Origin: Coniella vitis | Taxonomy: Eukaryota > Ascomycota > Sordariomycetes > Diaporthales > Schizoparmaceae | DNA length: 64,000 nucleotides | Direction of reading: 5' to 3' | NCBI GenBank assembly: GCA_011317545.1 | Contig: WUJK01000002.1 | Location: 682,001 to 746,000 of the forward strand | Shown here: positions 33,329 to 45,287 of the stretch, one piece after another | Layout of the letters: each line of letters opens with the position of its first letter | How positions within the stretch are numbered: the stretch's first letter is position 1 | Position numbers and translations under genes: made by a program | The notes under the pieces: generated by a model | Databases searched by the model: none | What the model saw: only the letters and a program-made list of their open reading frames with translations | Told to the model about the DNA's origin: nothing

Positions 33329-33787
33329 TCAATCCTCTCGCCATTTCTCGAGCTCGCCACGTCAACTCCTCCCACCACTTACACACACCCCACCTTATCC
33401 CTCCAAGGAGCAGACGCTTCTCCTTCTCATTCTCCTTGTCCTTCTTCGCCTCAGAAGAACCTTCCCCTAGGGGCATCGCTTGGTATCGGCCTCGGTGCGG
33501 GTGTCGGGGTCTACCAGATCAGTTTGCTGTGCGCGTTATATCTTTGGCAACAATGGCGCAAGCGCAAGTATGAACGCCAACGTGGAGCCCTCTACGACTG
33601 TGGCGCGTCTGTGAATCAGAGGGAATGGGAGAGTAGCAGCACCCGCATCCGCCGTCTTCTCAGGATACCGCCTCCCAAGACAAAGGAGAATGTTCCCACC
33701 AGTCCTTTGTAGGATTTTGAGGACTCTCGATGGCACGCAATGATGTACGAGTATGAGGAACAGGACAAGATTGTGTGCTGCGGCTAG
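33329..33787 (+). pseudogene. Relic of a single-pass membrane protein
   Basis: The frame is open for 128 codons from 33329 with no ATG until a TAG at 33710-33712, then stays open for 24 more codons to a second TAG at 33785-33787. The translation reads as the end of a typical fungal type-I membrane protein: a Ser/Thr/Pro-rich stalk, NLPLGASLGIGLGAGVGVY leading into a hydrophobic span ISLLCALYLW, then the basic stop-transfer QQWRKRKYERQR and a cytoplasmic tail. The segment between the two stops (DFEDSRWHAMMYEYEEQD) looks like continuing tail sequence, so the first TAG is probably a mutation. No start codon or convincing upstream exon was found. It could instead be the last exon of a gene whose earlier exons I missed. 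Confidence 0.45.
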
Positions 33788-34785
33788 CAGTTGAGAGAAA
33801 TACCGACACTCTTCGGACTCGATATTCCGCCGGGGCAGCCTATTTCGAGATATTGGCTATGGGACCTAAAAGGAGCTATAATGTGACATGAAATTAAGAA
33901 GTGTCCAAGAGTGACTCGTAGAATTCATCTTTGACCGAATTGGTAAAGTCTGTTAGCTGGATATAATCGATAATCGCTAAAAGTTAGCGGGGATTGTGTT
34001 GTGGATTCAAGGCGAAAGGACTTTAATAGTTCATAGAGGCACCCAAATAGATATCCCGATTGGGTTACAGCCAACGGTGAAACCTCATCAAGAGCCTATA
34101 AGATTTCCAGCCGCGTCTAGGGTCGGTAATGATGAAACTGTACTGCTTCCAGAAGGAGGAGACCTCCTAGGCATTGAATGAGCATATACACACTTGAGTT
34201 TAGGATTGCTAGGCTCGATAAAGGACCGCTCTGACTGCATATTTGCTTTCGAAACGATACAGAATAAGACGTTTCTTCTATACTTATTCGGTCTGTGTCC
34301 TCTCCTACAACAACCGATACGGCGTCGGGCAGATATCAATGATTGGAAGACTGACAAGAAGTGAAAGGTCGATCGTATATAGAATCCTTCAGATAGTACT
34401 TGTGTAGATAACTTCGTTCGCCACTTCAGGAAACGTCTTATTTCAATCACTTGTTCTCACTCACCTGTCAGATTTACAGGAAGCTCAAGGGCTGGACCGC
34501 TCAAATTGGTGATGCAATCTGTAAAGCATGGTCAGAATATGTGGCCCAGCGTAATATATGCAAGACATTAATCACTTAAGGTAGAATATATCAGCTTGTC
34601 CAGAGCACTGGATCAAGAAAAAGAAAATCGTGAATTGAGTCGGTATTTTCCCTTCCCTTCCAACCGATAAAGAACATACAAGAAAGGCCAACCACCTGAA
34701 TCAAACCCAATAACTCCATTTATAACCAAGAATGCTTCATCATAGCTTTCAAAAGTAAGTTGCTTTACTCCGTTTCGGTCCCCAT
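33788..34785. other. AT-rich intergenic sequence
   Basis: No supported gene. A short frame ending at 34181 is protein-like in composition but I recognise no family. The last 250 bp are the 3' flank of the alcohol dehydrogenase gene. Confidence 0.4.
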
Positions 34786-35914
34786 TTACCGGCTCGTGTC
34801 GACTACGTAGCGACCAACCACCTTGCCCGATTTCATGAGGTCATAGACGCTCTGCAGCTCGCTCAAACCAATTGTCTTGAATGGTGCCTGGATGAGACCG
34901 CGGGCAAAGAAATCGATAGCCTCTTGAGTATCTTGGCGGTTCCCCACATAGCTGCCCTTGATCTGGATCATGCGGACGACAGTTTCGAAGACGGGCGCTG
35001 AGATGCGGGCACCGGCGGGAAGACCAATGCAGACGACAGCGCCACGGGGGCGGACGTACTCGGAGGCTTGTTGGAAGGGCTTCTCAGAGACGGCGAGGAG
35101 GATGGCAGCGTGAGGACCCAGACCGTCGGGTGTGGCGGCTTTGACATCTGCGACGAGGTCCTTGGAGGTGAAGAAGTCAACGTAAGCGCTTGCGCCAAGC
35201 TTTGCGGTAGCGTCCTTCTTTTCGTCGCCACCATCAATGGCAATGGTGTGGATGCCCATGGCCTTGCAGTATTGCAGCGCCATGTTGCCGAGACCGCCAC
35301 CTGCGCCGGCAATGGCGATCCATTGACCGGGGCGAACACCAGACTCCTTGATGCCCTTGTAGACAGTGATACCAGCGCACAGAACAGGGGCAACAGCCTC
35401 GAGAGAAATGTCCTTGGAAAGGCGGGCGACGTGGGCAGCCTTAGCAACGGCGTATTGCTGGAAGGAACCATCGACTGTGTAACCAGAGAGCTGAGCTTCG
35501 GCGCAAAGTGGCTCGTCGGCGGTCATGCAGTAGGAGCAGGACAAGCAGGAGCCGTTGAGCCACTTGATACCGACGTGGTCGCCAATCTGGACATCCTTGA
35601 CGAGCTCGCCACGAGCAACAACGACACCAGCGCCTTCGTGGCCACCGACAAGGGGCATCTTGACAGGAAGCGGCCAGTCGCCCATCATGGCGTGCAGGTC
35701 CGTGTGGCAGACGCCAGAATACTTGACGTTGACAAGGACCTCGTCAGGACCAGGCTTGCCTACGGGGATCTTCTTGTAGACGGCGGCTAGAAAGATATGT
35801 TAGAGGGGAGGAAGAAAAGTTGAAGAGAGTTGAATCCGGGTTGCAAGACTTACGACCGCCAGTCTTCTCGACGACCTGGGCCCACTGCTCACTTGGGATC
35901 TCGACGTTGCTCAT
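34786..35914 (-). CDS. adh1: Zinc-dependent alcohol dehydrogenase
   Basis: Two exons (35914-35854 and 35786-34786; 67-bp phase-1 intron) give 353 aa, the normal length of fungal ADH. Catalytic zinc ligands are C47 (in SGVCHTD) and H70 (GGHEGAG) with a third Cys in VAPVLCAG. The structural zinc lobe has four Cys in GSCLSCSYCMTADEPLC. The NAD site is AGAGGGLGNMALQYCKAMG followed by the acidic ID that favours NAD over NADP. It interconverts ethanol and acetaldehyde in the cytosol and is close to ADH1/ADH3 of filamentous fungi. No mitochondrial presequence is seen. Codon use is strongly biased (C-ending), as in highly expressed genes. A TATA-like box lies 168 bp upstream. Confidence 0.95.
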
Positions 35915-36081
35915 GATGGATGATGCTGATGACGGTCAGTGAGGGGAATTGGTGAGGGTTGTTGTATGTATCTGGTGTGGATGAGGTTGGCTGTACTGAT
36001 TGGAAGGCTGTTTGATGGGTGAGAGGAAAGCAGATTGATGCCGTGACAAAGATCGAGAGAGCAGGCGAGCGGGCTGGTAAA

Positions 36082-36090
36082 CTTTATATG
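36082..36090 (-). promoter_or_regulatory. TATA-like box of the alcohol dehydrogenase gene
   Basis: On the minus strand it reads CATATAAAG, about 170 bp before the start codon at 35914. Role inferred from position. Confidence 0.5.
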
Positions 36091-36198
36091 CTTCCATGCA
36101 ACAAGCAACAAGGCAGGCTGCGTGCCGTTGGGGTATCATAGAAGCAGCAAAGGCAAGAGGAGAGAATGCCTAGGTATCTATGTACCTACGTAGCACCA

Positions 36199-36217
36199 GG
36201 TACGTACAGTACGTACC
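36199..36217. repeat. Perfect inverted repeat GGTACGTAC-A-GTACGTACC
   Basis: Two 9-bp arms around a single A, 285 bp upstream of the adh1-like start codon. It resembles a dimeric operator. Function unknown. Confidence 0.7.
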
Positions 36218-39200
36218 CGGATATCCCTTGGCGCTACTGCGTAAACGCATTGACCATGGTTGGTGATGATGGAGGTGATGGATGGTCTTGGTGGTCGTCG
36301 TTCCTTAACCGGTGGTCTCAGGTCAGTGGTGTGGTGCGAGTGGTACATTGTACAGTACAAATGTGGGCCCAGGGATTGCCTGTCAAGCGTCGTACGATTC
36401 CCACGCCCGCGTGTCCGGATGTCACCTCACTTCTGGCAGGCCTAGCAACGCCCCTCAAGCTGTCTGCAGCGCATGGATACACAGTAATAGCATTTATGCG
36501 CAACGCTTCGTCATGCTATGTTCTAAGAGTGCCCAGGGGTCTGAACAGGGGGGCATCCCACTTGCAGAATGCAAGGCTTCACTGGCAGACTGGGTATACT
36601 TGGGGTACGAACCAAACATACAACAGTCCTTATGTGCACACCCTTACTTCATTCTACCGCTGTGCCCATACTATTGCGATAGCAGAGATTCAGGACAGCT
36701 CTCTTATTCCGCCAGAAATATACATTGTATCTTCAGCATCTGCAAACACATGCAGATGCACTGCGCTGCTGGCATGCAAGGTTGCGACCAGCGAGCTTTC
36801 AGCAAAACATGGAAATGCAACAGTTCCCCAGTATGGCGGGACCCGGTAACCAAAATGAACCGCTAGAGGCCCGGCCTGGCCCAGTTCCAGGGAGCAGTTA
36901 CGCTTTCAGGTTCTGTAGAACCCCTGGCTGCCCTGGACCTCCAGCAATGGAGCCGCTGTCAAATCCACTGCACAGCCAATCAGCTCACCCTGTCGGGCCC
37001 GATTCAGTAGGTGGGCTGGTTGGTCCCACCAGCTCAAGAATACTACAGCAGCAGCCACTTCAGCTCAGCACCCTGCCGATTCCGGCCGGTCGAGTGAGGT
37101 CATGATCATGAACGCGCCTGCCTCCGGAACCCGCCCGTAAGGCGTGGCGTGTTCCATGCTTGGATGCCCAAGCTCAAGGAGAAAAGAGGCCGAGAGTTTT
37201 ACCCCAACACGAGCTCCGTCCGTCTTCATCCTTTTGACGCTTATCCAGCAGTTCTTCGCTTCTTTCCTCGCTTTGAGCGAACTCTCGCCCCTGCTGCAAT
37301 TGCTTTCCTTGACTCATTGAATCAGCAGCCCATCCCGTCAAGGTCGAACGTACCGATGTCGATGGGACGATGCTCTCTTCTTTTTGCATGTTGTATGCAC
37401 TCCCAATTCAAAAGTAGAGCATGGCGATGCTTTCGTCTCACTGCCTCGTCCGTCAATTTGCGTCGTCATTCACAAAACCAAGGCCAGCAACTGTTGTCCT
37501 GCAGCAGTTAGTACATTATAGGAGAGGAGCGCAAGCAGATCCCTTAAGCGAGCCATCAGCCCGACCAAATGGGATCCCGGTCCGAGCATTCCTTTTTCCT
37601 AGGTTTCTCTCGTTGCACACGATCGGAGACCTGCACCTGGCTGACTTGTTTTCAGGGTATGTGTGGCATTCCGTTTAGTGAAAATACGGTGGCTGACCTG
37701 TAATCATCACCGGTTACCGCCCAACAAACAACTACTCGAAGCTCAGTACTTGCATACATGTACCCCGCAGAAGACTTCGATGCGTCTCTCGAGAGAAAAA
37801 GTAAAACCGACTGGAAAGATACAGACGGGAAACCTGCAGCGAACTGAAGCCACCCAATACGCTGATACATAGCAACTTCTCCGCTTGTCACTCGCCCTTG
37901 TCCTACTCATACCCCGTGGGGAAAAAATACAACCAGGCCAAGCGCAGCGTCACGAACCAACGTTGTATCTGAGGCCCCAATGGAACAAACACAAAGAACC
38001 AGTAGCTCGGGTTCCAGGGACCGTGCTTAATGCGCCTCTGCGGCTCCGATCTTTTGCAACAAGCAGAAGAAGAACGTGAAGGGAGATCCAGGAGCAGGAC
38101 AACGAGGGTTGAGCCTGTCACACACCTCCACAATCCTCTTAGGATGGCGCGGTGCAACTGTGCGGCTCCGCCGGGGAAAAGGCAAAATCAATTGTGACTC
38201 CTTGTATTTGTTGGCGTTTGCCAGGAAAAAGAGACGTCGCTCAACAGGAGACGACGCCAAGCTGCTTTTGGTCAGGGTTTGCGGGGTTGTGTATAAGAGC
38301 TTGAGAGGCTTGATCGGCAACCGTGGGGATAGGCTTGCCTCTACTGCAATCGACACTTCACCACCACCTCAATTAACCCTGCTTCCCCGCATCTAACCCT
38401 GCTTAGCCCACGGCTCGCGGCGGGCCTAGCCTTAGGCTCCCTGGCTCCCAACTTCTGCCATTGGCACAGACATCATGGAAAAGCAATGCGCAAGTGACAA
38501 TTCATCAAGACCGTGGAAAGTAGTGGAGGGCTTGTGAAGCGGATCCGAGGCCATGTGATGGGGCGCGGCAAGCTTGCTATATGGAGCACTGTTGGGATGC
38601 CGAGGAAAAAACGCGCTTGTTGTTTTGGACCCTAGGACCCTTCCAACGATCTTCCAAGGCTGCTCCCGCCCAGATGGGTTGACCGACTCCCAGTCAGACC
38701 CCAGCTGCTCAAGGAATAGCTATCCAGGGCTGCGAGCTAGCTTAATATTGGGCAACAACGAGCTCAGAATACAAAACAGTAGGTGCATGTAGCAAAATGA
38801 TGGGATGAAGTACCTAGGGAAAAGGGCAGATGTATATCTTGCCTTGTGGTAAGTAGCACTTTTGCTGAAATCCATGGCGGCGTCTGGTCTGCATACTGTG
38901 CTGTACTGTACCGTAAACGGAGAATTATACATGTGAATAGGCCTCGACGGTTTATGATGGGTAGGTATACGTAGACTAAAGGATCTGAAGATGGGTTTCC
39001 AAGATAGGAAAATTGTGCCTCACTCCACCAAGGGTTGGCTACACTATACGTACCTTGCCTGCCCCTTTTTCTTCTATGGATGTCTTTTTGTCCTTACACC
39101 ATCACCAACAGCATAGTATCGCACATTTTGTTCCACTTCTAGATGGAGACCTTTCCACTTCGACCATCAGGCTGCAGGCACTTCTAACTGCCAGAAAAAG

Positions 39201-39676
39201 ATCACATGAATCATACTTGGATGCTTGCGAGTGCGAGAGAGGTCTTGCTTGATCTACAGTCTGTGTCTGATATTGAGGGTCGGTAGCCCATATGCCAAGC
39301 TACAAAGTACACAGCTCGGCCGTGTATAGCCCGAATGCAACTGATGTTATAGGTTCTTTTGCGATCCAATTACAGGAACGTTATCAGTTAAGTAGGGGTA
39401 GCTGAGGATCTAGGGCGTCATCAATTAGTAAGAGACGGTGTCGTTGGAAATAACATTTTGATTTTCTTCTTTTGAAAAAGACAAAGACTTCACTTTCCAC
39501 GCGCTCTACTATCTACGACTAACCGGCATACCGCCGCCTATCTTCCTTGCTTAATGGCAAGTAGTACGCGCGTCCCCAAAGATCCATGACAAGTGTCAAG
39601 ATACGCGCCCACAACTTGACGACCGTGTTTCTTCGCCTTGCCTCGGATTTGGGGATGAACGTAGCATAGTAATCTT

Positions 39677-41518
39677 CTATGAACCTCCAGGGCCGCCAAG
39701 CAAGGCAAATCTCCGCACAATGCTGGGTCCGTATTCCTCGTACTAAAGTGGAGAACATTGTTAGCAAAGACGTTCCATCAAGAAGCCGCAGAGTTGGTAT
39801 GCCACGGTTGTCAAGTTCCGAACTTGAAAAAAAACATACCTCTGCCTTGGTATGGCAGTACGACCTGAACTCGGGTGTCTGACCGAGCAAACTACCACCG
39901 AACCAGGGTCCGTGCCTCTGCCTCTTGTGCGTGATGACCTGCACCTCCAGACCACCACTCTTAGCACCGCCGCTGCGGACCTCGCTGGCCCGGATACGGT
40001 CGTCCACTAGGTGCTTGATGTCTCTCTGCAGACGGCGACCAAAGTCCTTGTAGAGCGTGCTGCCACCAGACAGCACAATGTTCTTGTAGAGACCTCGGCG
40101 CACATCGATGGGTGAGGACTGAATCACGCCGTCGACCACAACAGGGAGGGGTGTAAGGAAGTCGGAGCTGTAGATCTCGGGGTTGAAGAAGATCTCAGGT
40201 GCGAGGAAGCGTTCGTAGCCTACGTCCACGGTGACCTTGCGGCCGCCAGGTTGCAGGACGGGGTGCTGCGCAAAGCGCGTAGGGTCTCGGTCAAAGCGGC
40301 TGAATTCCTTGACGATATCGGGGCAAACGTAGCAATACTCCTCCTTGATTTCCTGTGCGGTCTTGAGCGACGAGTCGGGCTCTCCACGGTCGCGCAGCAG
40401 GGACTGCACAAAGTATGTAATATCACGACCCGCAATAGGAATAGACTTGATTGAGGAACCAATCACGTAGCCCTCAGCTACGGGAATAACGTGTGTGACA
40501 CCATCACCAGAGTCGATGACGGTTCCCGTTAGTGATCGGTCCTGTACTTTTGAAGATGTCCACGATGCAGCAAGGGCAAGCACGGCTTGTACGGCGATAT
40601 ATAGACCTGCGCAGTTGAAGGATTCGAAAAAGATCTCGGCCGTGTTCTCGCGGTTCTCAGGAGGATTCAGGGGCTAGGCGGTTTGGGTCAGTGCGTTTGT
40701 CGGCCAACGTGAATGGAGTCGATGCACGTACAGGTTCGGTGAGGAGGAAGTGGTGATCTTCGGGCTCGACTCTCAGGTATTTGAAGATGGAGTTGGACCA
40801 GAAGCGTTCCATGTGATCCTATACACATGCAATCTTGTTAGCCCTCGCTTGGAGCCCACGATGAGCGTGTGTTGCGTGTATACCATACCCAGTTCTCTAT
40901 TTGTCCGTGTCGAATGGGGTAATGCAAGCCGTATCCTGTCGAGGTTCAGTACTCGTCCCTTCATGTGCCTGCTTACTGCAAAACTAACCAGGCCCATTGG
41001 AAGCTGCTACTGCCTCGTCACCGATGAAGAAGTCCAAGTCCTCGGTTCCCCGCTTCGAGTTCAAGTGTCCGGCTGGCCCAGCACCACCGGTCAGGAACGA
41101 AGGCTTGTTGGCGACAGCTGGCCGACCGGAGCCGGACCCAGCACCGCCAGCTGCTGGACCCTTTGTGGCAATCGCAGTAGGGAAGACGAAGGATGGCGAG
41201 TCGTTGCCGGCGAAACCTGTTATCGGAGGCAATCGGTCAGTCGGTCATGAAGTGGATATCGCAAGATGTCCGTCGAGTAGCTGTACCTAGCTTCGAGAAA
41301 CCCGTGCCGCTATAGAAATCATTGTCAGCGCCACGAGACTTGCTCTGTAAGGGTGTCTGAGCCTCCAAATAGCTTCAAGGGCAGCTGGGCTAGCGAGCCA
41401 CCCGGCGTAGGTGGGGTCGCAGAGCTCCCGACGCCATGCTCGTCCATCACCGCCAATGCGGGCGTCTCAGGGGTCTGACGTACTTGTCCATGACAACGGC
41501 AGGCGTTTGATTAGCCAT
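39677..41518 (-). CDS. arp3: Actin-related protein 3 (Arp2/3 complex)
   Basis: I model seven exons (41518-41484, 41309-41287, 41216-40989, 40935-40889, 40818-40732, 40673-39840, 39742-39677), all with GT-AG introns and matching phases, giving 439 aa. The actin fold is continuous across them: TPAVVMDNGTGFSKLGFAGN, SPSFVFPTAIA, a Gly/Pro insertion, LDFFIGDEA, HYPIRHGQIENWDHMERFW, LLTEPPLNPPENRE, ESFNCAGLY, VIDSGDGVTHV and LSGGST. The C-terminal exon gives YEEYGPSIVRR as in Arp3. Arp3 pairs with Arp2 to nucleate branched actin at endocytic patches. Exon 2 is a 23-nt micro-exon. A frame starting inside exon 6 and reading through the last intron is a truncated version of this gene. Confidence 0.95.
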
Positions 41519-43329
41519 GATTGCGAGATTAAGAGCTGCGCGCTTGTAGATGTCTGCGTGTTGGTATGGAAGCGCAGCTCTTGCTCTGATGGATCGGCTT
41601 CGGGGTGATTGAGGCGGGACGGTGGTTGCCTTGGGAGTTGAGGGTATGGTGAAGCCGTCGCTCAATGTAATGGCAATAGCCTAGCCGGGGCAGCAACCTG
41701 CCAGATGCCAGTAGCGGGCCGCGGCCCCCTGATCTCACTATGTGGCAGTGCATCTTGGTCTGTGCTGTGAGGCGTGTATTGATGTGGCTTGACACCCTTG
41801 CATAAGCAAATACTATAGTATGCCTACTTTGCTTCTTACATTGGCTTCCATGTAACGACAGACGAAGCCGATGATAGTGATGTCAGACCCGTCTTGGCTC
41901 TGAATGAGTTGAGAAAGTGTTTCATGATTGCAAATCGAGAATTACCCACGATCGGTAAGATGCAGTTTCATTTTCTTTTCTCCAGAGTACTCTGTACTTG
42001 GAGTCTCTAATTCAGCTGAGGGAAGGAGGCTATTTTGTGAAATCACCAGTCCCTCCCGCCTTCTCGAGGAGAGGGATTGTGCTCCTTCTTGTTCTGGTAA
42101 AACGAGGCAAATGCTTGCCAACACAGACATTTGAATCTGGAGCAAACTGATGCATCCATTCTCTTGTTTGCTGCAACACGATCAGCCAGGGCAGCACTCA
42201 CTGGCCCTGTGCTCGTTATCTTTCTTATCCAGCTCTTCCATATTGATATTGCATTTACGTTCGATTTCAGTCATTCAGACTAGCTTTCACTCACTTCCAT
42301 CGGCTGTGCTGCGACTGAGGCGTCTCTGTCTGTTCCTGCTGCTTGCTACAGCTCTCGTCGCTTTACCTAGGTTCCTATTCTTGTCCCCTCCAACCTCTAT
42401 GGACCAAGGTAAGCCACTTCATTCTTCTCTTTGCCTCATCACCTACTCACCCGACTTCCTCTCAACCTTCGAGCCTCTCCCTTTGTGCCTTGCCTGCCAT
42501 TGACTCCGAGAGTCGCCCTGCCTTTCGGTCGCCTGCATTGGCTTTCCAACTGTCTGTATGCTTCAACGATGGACGTTCCAAGCGGCGATGCACTTGTGTT
42601 TTTGGTAATGCTGAAGAGCATTGCGTGCCTTCTGGCCATGTTCGGGACACGGAGCGGAAGCTTGCAACCCGCCCCTTTACACATATTGGCTATCCAATTC
42701 CGCCGAGGGGTCCTCAGACACCGTGATGTTCCATCTCACAACGATGAGCCTTGCACTACCCCACAGATCGTGATTACTGCTTGCTTCATTTACATAGCTT
42801 CCTCGCGGATGGGAGAGGATAGCATGCCGATGGGCCCCGGAAGAAAGAAGAAACTCACTGAATACATTTCTTGCTAGAGTTCCACGCACAAATTCACACT
42901 ACATCATTCGTCAACTTGACTCAGGCTTGGCGCAAGGCTCTGACACCGTCTTTCAACATTCTCGACCGCATTGAGCTTTTTTGATCTGTGGTCAGTGCCA
43001 ACGTGCTACCGATACAGGAACTTCTGTTTCGGACTCTACACGGTCTAAAAGACTCCAAACATCCCCACGCCGTCGCTGGTCTACGACTCTACAGTCGCTA
43101 ATCAGGGAGCTCTTTGAGAACAACACATCCCCGATATTCAATTGCAACGTCCCTAAATCTAACCAAATACCGAGTCGTTCAGAGTAATTCGCTGATCCCC
43201 GGGCTTGTGAGTTGAGCAGTGACGAGATATTTCGGGGACTTCTTGGACAGCTTTGTTGAGAGCTAGGCTCGAATTAGGGCGCTTGTCCACTCCCTATCTA
43301 AGGCCGAAAGCGACGAATACGTGCAATTG
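41519..43329. other. Divergent upstream region of arp3 and the taspase gene
   Basis: Pyrimidine-rich leader-like sequence runs from about 42200 to 42400 and ends in ATGGACCAAG followed by GTAAGC, resembling a short first coding exon and donor. I could not connect it to a continuous protein. Several stretches between 42500 and 43330 have coding-like codon use in different frames, compatible with missed small exons or a decayed gene. Confidence 0.35.
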
Positions 43330-43518
43330 ATGTTGGATAAAACCACGACTGCTCCGGTTCAGCCCGGTCATCAAATCTCTTCGAACGACCTTACCAACCA
43401 GGAGGCCTTTGCCGAACCAGACGAGGCTGTCCACACTTGCGGTCTCGCTGACTGGCCTGTCGCTACAAGTCCAATAGATTCCAGCCACAAGAAGCGGTCG
43501 CGGCAGGTCTACAACGAG

Positions 43519-45287
43519 ATGCCAATGTCAATATTCATACACGCTGGTGCGGGCTACCACAGTCTCCAGAACGAGAGCGTCCACCTTGCTATGTGCTCAA
43601 AGTTAGTCTGCCCAGCAATGTTAGCATCTAGACTGGATTTATGCTAATCACGACATAAATCAGAGCCGCTGCTCAGGGCATGAAATGCTTGAAGGCTGGT
43701 GGCACAGCTGTCGAAGCCGTTGAAGCCGCAATCAAGGTGCTCGAAGACAATGAGATCACCAACGCTGGTCTCGGAAGTAACTTGACGATCGACGGAACTG
43801 TTGAATGCGATGCTACAATAGTTGACCACCTCGGTCGGGGCGGGGCGTGTGGCGCAGTACCGAGTAGGTTGTACATTAAATCATCATGTTTGTAAATGAT
43901 CAATGAAAACTGACGCCGTTCTACAGATATCAAGAACCCTATCTCCTTAGCTAAGCTCATCCTCGAAACGAGCACCCAGGCTTTGACATTGCGACGGGTC
44001 CCACCGAACTTTTTGGTCGGTGAAGGTGCCAAGTTATTTGCCGTCGAGCATGGCATGCGAGCTGTCCCCAATGGGCAGCTTACCTCTCGCAATGCTGTCG
44101 ACAGATGGAAAAAATGGCAGGTCGATTTGGAAAGAGCGTGCAGCATGGCCAGTGCATCAACCTTGGTGTCACCACAGGCTGCCGTGGACCAGCGCGTCGA
44201 GAAAGAAGCTCAAGCCCTGGAACAGGTTCTTATGAGCGACAAGGCCAAAAAGGGTCTGCTTCGCGATCATGCCAGTGCTATCATGGCTAGTACCTGGAAC
44301 GAGGGACAACCCGACTCACCTTCACCGGAAGCGACGCTTAATGTTGCTGCCTCCCTCAATGCCCATGTGCTCAAGATGCGATCGCCCTTATCTGGCACGG
44401 ACAGCAGCACCCAGCATCACTTTTTGGGGAGCACAAACCTGGACAACGATGCCTTGGGAGACACTCGGCCTGCCACTAAACGCATGAAAACCACACAAAT
44501 TGAGCAGAGAAAAGGAAATGGTGGAGGCCTGCTGTTGCATCCACAGACAGAGCCCAAGACTGGCGTCGCGGGAGTGGATGGGTCGCTAGAAGACGGTCTA
44601 GAGTTAGGCCAGTCCACAACATACGCAGCATCGAATTGTTCGCCGCTCAAGCACAAAGACTATTCTGTTACCGAGTTAGCTACTGGGCCCTCGCCCGCCG
44701 ACCTCGATCTGATCACTGACACTATGGGTGCCATTGCCATCGATCAGTGGGGCGATATTGCTGCAGGCTCATCGTCAGGAGGCATAGGCATGAAACATCG
44801 CGGACGTACTGGACCAGCAGCGCTAATTGGTATTGGAACCGCTGTCGTGCCCCTCAACATCAACGATCCCGAGCAAAAGACAGTCGCAGCCGTCACAAGT
44901 GGCACAGGCGAACACATGGCTACAACCATGGCAGCTTCCAAGTGCGCGGAGAGGTTGTATCACAGTACAAAGCAGGGTTCAACTGGTCGCGATGTGGAGG
45001 AATGTGACAGTGCGGAGATTATGAAGAGCTTCGTCGAGCAGGACTTTATGAACCACCCCGGCGTCCGTGATCAGGCCAGTTCTAGAGCCATTGGCGTCAT
45101 GGCTGTTGAAGTGACCAAGAATGGTGTGTATCTGCATTGGGCTCACAACACCGATTCCTTTGCACTAGCCAGCTTTGGCTCTGGTGATAGGCAGCCTCAG
45201 ACCTGCATGTCGCGACTCCCCCAGAACGCACCTGTCAACGTTGGTGCGCGCAAGCTCAGCAAATCGAAGTCCAAAATCATATGGTGA
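43519..45287 (+). CDS. tasp1: Taspase-like threonine aspartase (Ntn hydrolase, type-2 asparaginase family)
   Basis: Three exons (43519-43601, 43664-43863, 43927-45287) give 547 aa. The start SIFIHAGAGYHS, then GGTAVEAVEAAIKVLED, TNAGLGSNLTIDGTVECDA and IKNPISLAK follow human taspase-1 order. The nucleophile is T360 in TDTMGAIAID, so self-cleavage is expected between D359 and T360, giving alpha and beta chains. Taspases cut after Asp in selected nuclear regulators, and type-2 asparaginases hydrolyse Asn. The 190-residue stretch between IPPCF-like FLVGEG and the nucleophile is far longer than in animals. The frame is open upstream to an in-frame TAG near 43271, and an ATG at 43330 would add 63 residues. 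I chose 43519 because the fold starts there. Confidence 0.85.

Larger units (their letters stand above)
35915..39676. other. 3.8-kb intergenic region, no supported gene
   Basis: Begins with the adh1-like promoter (TATA, inverted repeat at 36199). The remaining ~3 kb has only overlapping short frames, of which the longest (36166-36849) conflicts with another frame of equal quality and shows no domain. Telomere-like AACCCTG units occur near 38375-38403. Confidence 0.45.

Noticed and set aside
36166..36866. Overlapping 227- and 184-codon frames upstream of adh1
   Set aside because: Two frames of similar quality overlap, neither has a domain, signal or splice support, and the region contains promoter elements.
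38375..38403. Possible interstitial telomere (AACCCTG units)
   Set aside because: The two to three units are spaced and imperfect, with no array; chance or isolated telobox-like motifs are more likely.
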